Shown piece by piece: positions 50,743 to 54,065 of a stretch of DNA of 54,065 nt. Source of the stretch: an uncultured Ruminococcus sp. (lineage in GTDB: Bacteria > Bacillota > Clostridia > Oscillospirales > Acutalibacteraceae); contig CACXBF010000014.1 of assembly GCA_902765855.1 (NCBI GenBank), positions 1-54,065 on the forward strand. The letters run 5' to 3'. Position numbers and translations under genes: made by a program. The notes under the pieces were generated by a model. It ran no database searches, was not told the DNA's origin, and saw only the letters and a list, made by a program, of their open reading frames with translations. How positions within the stretch are numbered: position 1 is the first letter of the stretch; the number at the start of each line of letters is the position of its first letter.

Positions 50743-51966
50743 TTATTTATCGTAACGGAAGCCTTTCTTGCCCTGAACCTTGATTGGAAGTCCGAAGAGG
50801 TTGATGAAGCCTGCGCTATCCTTCTGGTCATAAACTTCATCTTCATCAAATGTTGCAATATCCTCATCATAGAGTGAATATGGAGATGTAACACCTGCAT
50901 CAATGATGTTGCCCTTATAAAGCTTAAGCTTAACATCGCCTGTTACCTGCTCTTGTGTTGAATCAACAAAAGCTGAAAGAGCCTTTCTGAGCGGTGTATA
51001 CCACTGACCAAAGTAAACAAGCTCTGCAAAACGAAGTGCAACATTCTGCTTGTAGTGATATGTATCTCTGTCAAGAGTAAGCTCCTCAAGCTTGTTGTGT
51101 GCGTGGTAAAGGATTGTTCCACCCGGAGTCTCATAAACACCACGGGACTTCATACCAACAAGTCTGTTCTCAACGAGGTCAACGATACCGATACCGTTTG
51201 CGCCGCCGAGCTCGTTAAGCTTCTTAACAAGCTCAACAGAACCCATCTCTACGCCGTCGATAGCTGTAGGAATACCCTTTTCAAAGTGAATTGTTACATA
51301 GGTTGGCTTATCAGGAGCCTGCTCCGGAGAAACTCCAAGTTCAAGGAAGCCTTCCTTATTATACATTGGCTCATTTGCAGGATTCTCGAGGTCAAGACCT
51401 TCGTGAGAAATGTGCCAAATGTTTCTATCCTTAGAATAGTTTGTTTCTCTTGTGATTTTAAGAGGAATGTTGTGTGCCTCAGCATAGTCGATTTCCTCAT
51501 CACGAGATTTAAGGTCCCACTCTCTCCAAGGAGCGATAATCTTCATATCAGGAGCGAAAGCCTTAATAGCGAGTTCAAAACGAACCTGGTCATTACCCTT
51601 ACCTGTGCAGCCATGGCAAATAGCGTCTGCACCCTCTGCAAGAGCGATTTCTACAATTCTCTTTGCAATGATAGGACGAGCGAATGATGTACCGAGGAGG
51701 TACTTATTTTCATAAACTGCACCGGCCTTAACTGTTGGGAAAACATAGTCCTCAATAAATTCCTTATTAAGGTCCTCAATATAAAGCTTAGAAGCACCTG
51801 TCTTCTTAGCTTTTTCCTCAAGACCCTCAAGCTCTGTTGCTTGTCCGACATCACCGGAAACAGCGATAACTTCGCAGTTATCATAGTTTTCCTTAAGCCA
51901 AGGAATAATGATAGAAGTATCAAGACCTCCTGAATATGCCAAAACTACCTTCTTTATATCTCCCAT
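50743..51966 (-). CDS. argG: Argininosuccinate synthase
   Basis: The 407-residue enzyme joins citrulline and aspartate using ATP. It shows the P-loop [18 protein letters not shown] (about 7-24), [17 protein letters not shown], and [25 protein letters not shown] precedes the start. It is first in the arginine gene series and has its own promoter. Confidence 0.96.
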   Translation of the reverse strand: MGDIKKVVLAYSGGLDTSIIIPWLKENYDNCEVIAVSGDVGQATELEGLEEKAKKTGASKLYIEDLNKEFIEDYVFPTVKAGAVYENKYLLGTSFARPIIAKRIVEIALAEGADAICHGCTGKGNDQVRFELAIKAFAPDMKIIAPWREWDLKSRDEEIDYAEAHNIPLKITRETNYSKDRNIWHISHEGLDLENPANEPMYNKEGFLELGVSPEQAPDKPTYVTIHFEKGIPTAIDGVEMGSVELVKKLNELGGANGIGIVDLVENRLVGMKSRGVYETPGGTILYHAHNKLEELTLDRDTYHYKQNVALRFAELVYFGQWYTPLRKALSAFVDSTQEQVTGDVKLKLYKGNIIDAGVTSPYSLYDEDIATFDEDEVYDQKDSAGFINLFGLPIKVQGKKGFRYDK

Positions 51967-52490
51967 TTTATGTAACCTCCAAAATTATATTTGCACTATT
52001 TAGTGCGAAAGCCTTGTGGCTTTAGAACTTTGATAAGTATATTATACACTCTTTATGCAAAAAAGCAAGCCTTTTATTGCATATTTATTCGGGATTTTTA
52101 AAATTTTTTCCCTGTTTTAATTTAAAAGCAATATTTTACACAAAAATACCACTTATAAAAAGCCTTGTAAAATTTATATTTAAGTTGATTTCTTAGATAA
52201 AAAGCCCATAATAAGGCTTTAAATCCATATATTACTCTAAATTAAATACAAATTTTTCCAATAAGCAATCCAAACTAATTTCGGTCAGAAATTTATCTCT
52301 TTTTGCAGAAATATTCATATTATACAGCAATACCGCCCAGCGAAAAAAGCCATATAATGAGCTTTTAAGGGATTTTTTAGCATTATATAGTTATGCAAGT
52401 TTATACATAAAATCCATTTCAAAATTATCTCATAATAAACTTTCACCGAAACAAAAATAACCTGCCTTTTCAGACAGACTATCGTTTTAA
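51967..52490. other. Intergenic region with argG promoter, otherwise empty
   Basis: The part near argG holds the promoter and a possible arginine-repressor box (CGAATAAATATGCA on the minus strand, 52078-52091). The remainder to the small peptide gene is AT-rich, with no coding frame or RNA recognised. Confidence 0.4.
52041..52068 (-). promoter_or_regulatory. Promoter of argG
   Basis: Minus-strand TTGCTT (52063-52068) and TATAAT (52041-52046) have a 16-base spacer. An ARG-box-like sequence lies 10 bases upstream. Confidence 0.5.
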
Positions 52491-52709
52491 TTATAATTTA
52501 TTTTCATCATTAGATTTATCGTCAGTAAAAGTGTCCCCTGCTGCCGCAACATATTCAAGACTATCCATATCAAGCTCCACTGCATCCGATGAATTCGGGA
52601 ACTGAATAACATTGTTCTTTTTGCCAAAAAGTCTTGCTCTGAGCTTTTCTTTTAAATCTGTTTCCTTAGAAAAATCAGCCATTTTAATTTTTTCTTCAAA
52701 GCTTTTCAT
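52491..52709 (-). CDS. 72-residue peptide downstream of the ECF sigma factor
   Basis: The start at 52709 follows ATGGAG. The N-terminal half is charged and helical (MKSFEEKIKMADFSKETDLK, EKLRARLFGKKNNVIQFPN). It is followed by ELDMDSLEYVAAAGDTFTDD and a very acidic/polar end. The DSLEYVAAAG segment recalls leader-peptide ends of ribosomally made natural products (LxxVxGG type), but the tail lacks Cys and only one Thr pair is present. It lies 104 bases after the sigma gene on the same strand. An alternative is a small regulator of the sigma factor. Confidence 0.55.
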   Translation of the reverse strand: MKSFEEKIKMADFSKETDLKEKLRARLFGKKNNVIQFPNSSDAVELDMDSLEYVAAAGDTFTDDKSNDENKL

Positions 52710-52812
52710 AATTAAAACTCCATTTCTATATTATTCGCATTTGATTTTTATACTTTTCATTAATATATACGAAAAAGCCTTTAAAAATCCACGCACTATT
52801 CAAAAAATATTT

Positions 52813-53334
52813 TTACAAGAAGTCACTCAGCGATTTTCCCTCTTCAAGTTTACGGCATTTCTGTAAAAGTCTACGAAGTCTTTCACTAACAGCTTTTGGT
52901 GCTATACCAAGTTTTTCAGCAATATCTCCATTTTTCATTTCCATAAAATATCTCATCGTAAGAAGTTCACGCTCTTGAGGTGAAAGTTGCTTCAGAATCA
53001 TACTTACCTCTTGGTTTATATCATCATCAAACATTTCATAGCTGTCTTCTGTTGGTATTTCCACAGCTTCGTCAATAGAAACGCCCTGCTTTCTTGCATT
53101 ACTGCGATATCTATCTGTAACCATATTTTTTGCAATAGTTGCAAGCCAAGTTTTTACAGAGGCTTTTTCCTCATCAAAGCGGTCATAATTCTCCATAGCC
53201 TTTATAAAAACCTCGCTGACAATATCTTCAGCACTCTCTTTATGTGGAAGCATCATATAAACAAGATTATATATGTAAGAAAATTGTTCTTCATACACTT
53301 GCTCAAATGACGGCTTACTTCTTTTTTTAAACAT
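52813..53334 (-). CDS. ECF-type RNA polymerase sigma factor
   Basis: The 173-residue sigma-70-family protein contains only region 2 (EEQFSYIYNLVYMMLPHKES, AEDIVSEVFIKAM, TWLATIAKNMVTDRYR; about 13-90) and region 4 (LSPQERELLTMRYFMEMKNG, DIAEKLGIAPKAVSERLRR; about 118-165). No standard zinc-type anti-sigma factor follows. ATG 53334 fits AGGAAGTGG spacing. The promoter at 53376-53404 is housekeeping-like, so it is at least partly expressed without its own sigma. Confidence 0.88.
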   Translation of the reverse strand: MFKKRSKPSFEQVYEEQFSYIYNLVYMMLPHKESAEDIVSEVFIKAMENYDRFDEEKASVKTWLATIAKNMVTDRYRSNARKQGVSIDEAVEIPTEDSYEMFDDDINQEVSMILKQLSPQERELLTMRYFMEMKNGDIAEKLGIAPKAVSERLRRLLQKCRKLEEGKSLSDFL

Positions 53335-53375
53335 ATATACCACTTCCTACGCTTACACTTTACTTATCAATTAAT

Positions 53376-53404
53376 ATTATATTAAAGCTATTTGTCACAG
53401 TCAA
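53376..53404 (-). promoter_or_regulatory. Promoter of the ECF sigma gene
   Basis: Minus-strand TTGACT (53399-53404) and TATAAT (53376-53381) are 17 bases apart. Confidence 0.7.
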
Positions 53405-53583
53405 GGCATTATATCTAAAACATTCCATAAGAATTTTTTAATATAATGAAGTCTAAATTTCTCAAAAAAGTTCATTTCAACAATATACCTTGATCTTCGC
53501 AATATCTACTACGATTCTCACTGCTTGCAAATCATCTAAAAATCATAGTTGTTCTTCCTCAAGTTTGATAGTTTCTTCAAGCT

Positions 53584-53918
53584 AAAAACACATCAAGTTC
53601 TAAACTTTCTGAAAGTTCAAAAAACGCAAAAACTCTAAATCCTAAAATCTTCAAAAAATTCTGAATCTTTTGATTCACCTAAAACATATATTATACAGTT
53701 TGATTCTAACCAAGTAACAGAATATAATTGGACATATCTGTTGATAAGCAAGGCATTATTAAAAAACAAAAATGAATACCTTTCTGATAACTTTTTCTAA
53801 GAACAAGCAAGCGTTGACGGTAAGCAAAACTATACAAAGAAAGAGACGCCACTATCGTGTTTAAGATTCTATAATTAATAATAAAACTGAAACCTCAATA
53901 AAAACTGTAAAACTATAG
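53584..53918 (+). pseudogene. Decayed chagasin-like (I42 family) secreted protein gene
   Basis: Split over frames, the translation reads NTSSSKLSESSKNAKTLNP, then SSKNSESFDSPKTYIIQFDS and NQVTEYNWTYLLISK. Later come EQASVDGKQNYTKKE, DATIVFKI and NNKTETSIKTVKL, ending at TAG 53918. A Ser-rich linker followed by an NPTTGYxW-like strand and a GxATIxF strand is the layout of chagasin-type cysteine-protease inhibitors attached to a lipoprotein. Several stops and frame changes make it non-functional. The assignment is by eye. Confidence 0.45.
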
Positions 53919-53974
53919 CAACATTAATGTCCGTTCAATAAATTCTAATATAAAAAGGCTATACCAAAATGATA

Positions 53975-54065
53975 TGTACCCTCTTTGCTGGACAAAACCA
54001 GTAAGGAGGGTTATTTTTATGCGTTATAGTTATGAGTACAAAAGAAATGCCGTAGAATTATATCG
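53975..54065 (+). mobile_element. Left end of an IS3-family (IS150-like) insertion sequence
   Basis: The terminal sequence TGTACCCTCTTTGCTGGACA resembles the ends of the IS150 subgroup of IS3. It is followed 25 bases later by the start of a transposase gene with a strong ribosome site. The rest lies outside the window. Confidence 0.65.
54019..54065 (+). CDS. Transposase OrfA N-terminus, IS3 family (partial)
   Basis: Sixteen residues begin MRYSYEYKRNAVELYR, typical of the helix-turn-helix start of IS3-family OrfA. AAGGAGGG lies 8 bases upstream of ATG 54019. It is truncated only by the window edge. Confidence 0.7.
   Translation, partial: MRYSYEYKRNAVELY

Noticed and set aside
51055-51687. 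210-codon plus-strand frame opposite argG
   Set aside because: A shadow of argG, no ribosome site and no protein-like pattern.
51967-52200. T-box riboswitch before argG
   Set aside because: No AGGGTGGNACCGCG-like T-box sequence and no terminator near the argG start were found on the minus strand.

Overview
The window looks like chromosome of a low-GC gut clostridium of the Oscillospiraceae (Ruminococcus-like). The coding bias is AT-rich, Shine-Dalgarno sites are strong, and it carries the sporulation-family genes yqfC, yqfD and ylmC/ymxH with a typical clostridial recJ-relA-dtd run. The species cannot be named from sequence alone. Most genes lie on the minus strand. No rRNA, CRISPR array or intact tRNA was seen.

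Region 1 (1-7.6 kb) is accessory DNA: two related phage-type elements in tandem. Element 1 (runs off the left edge to about 4061) has leftward early genes (small DNA-binding proteins, an ORF6N antirepressor), a divergent control region, a CI-like repressor, a 3' remnant of an ImmA peptidase gene, an intact tyrosine integrase with an inserted HTH segment, and the 3' half of a tRNA-Thr(CGT) gene as probable attachment site. Element 2 (about 4.3-7.6 kb) has a tail/lysis remnant with GH25 lysozyme, a Cro-like protein, a control region of the same design with different operators, an intact repressor, an intact ImmA, and an integrase reduced to a stop-riddled remnant. The two have decayed in complementary ways.

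Region 2 (7.7-16.9 kb) holds a large anchored surface protein, a lipoprotein GH3 hexosaminidase, asparagine synthetase, a MarR-MATE efflux pair with a 32-bp palindrome abutting the promoter, and a metallo-beta-lactamase-fold hydrolase. Region 3 (16.9-23.6 kb) holds dtd, relA/spoT and recJ leftward, and yqfC-yqfD rightward. Region 4 (23.7-32.3 kb) holds an unusual polysaccharide pyruvyltransferase-MenD fusion, rpiB, tsaB, tsaE, fhs, tsf, rpsB and ylmC.

Region 5 (32.4-43.3 kb) couples tetrapyrrole and sulfur metabolism. hemA, a precorrin-2 dehydrogenase, hemC, cobA-hemD, hemB and hemL make uroporphyrinogen III and siroheme. Directly upstream on the same strand is a sulfate ABC transporter (sbp, cysT, cysW, cysA). 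Siroheme is the cofactor of sulfite reductase, which fits the pairing. The sbp leader has two short Cys-codon ORFs; the first overlaps a terminator/antiterminator arrangement that reads as classical transcription attenuation. This is the strongest new regulatory candidate here.

Region 6 (43.4-52.1 kb) is a complete arginine pathway from acetylglutamate (argG, argH, an unknown acidic ORF, argC, argJ, argB, argD, argF). Region 7 (52.5-54.1 kb) has an ECF sigma factor with a small peptide gene, a decayed chagasin-like gene and the left end of an IS3-family element. A structured repeat occurs twice, before asnB and between cysA and hemA.
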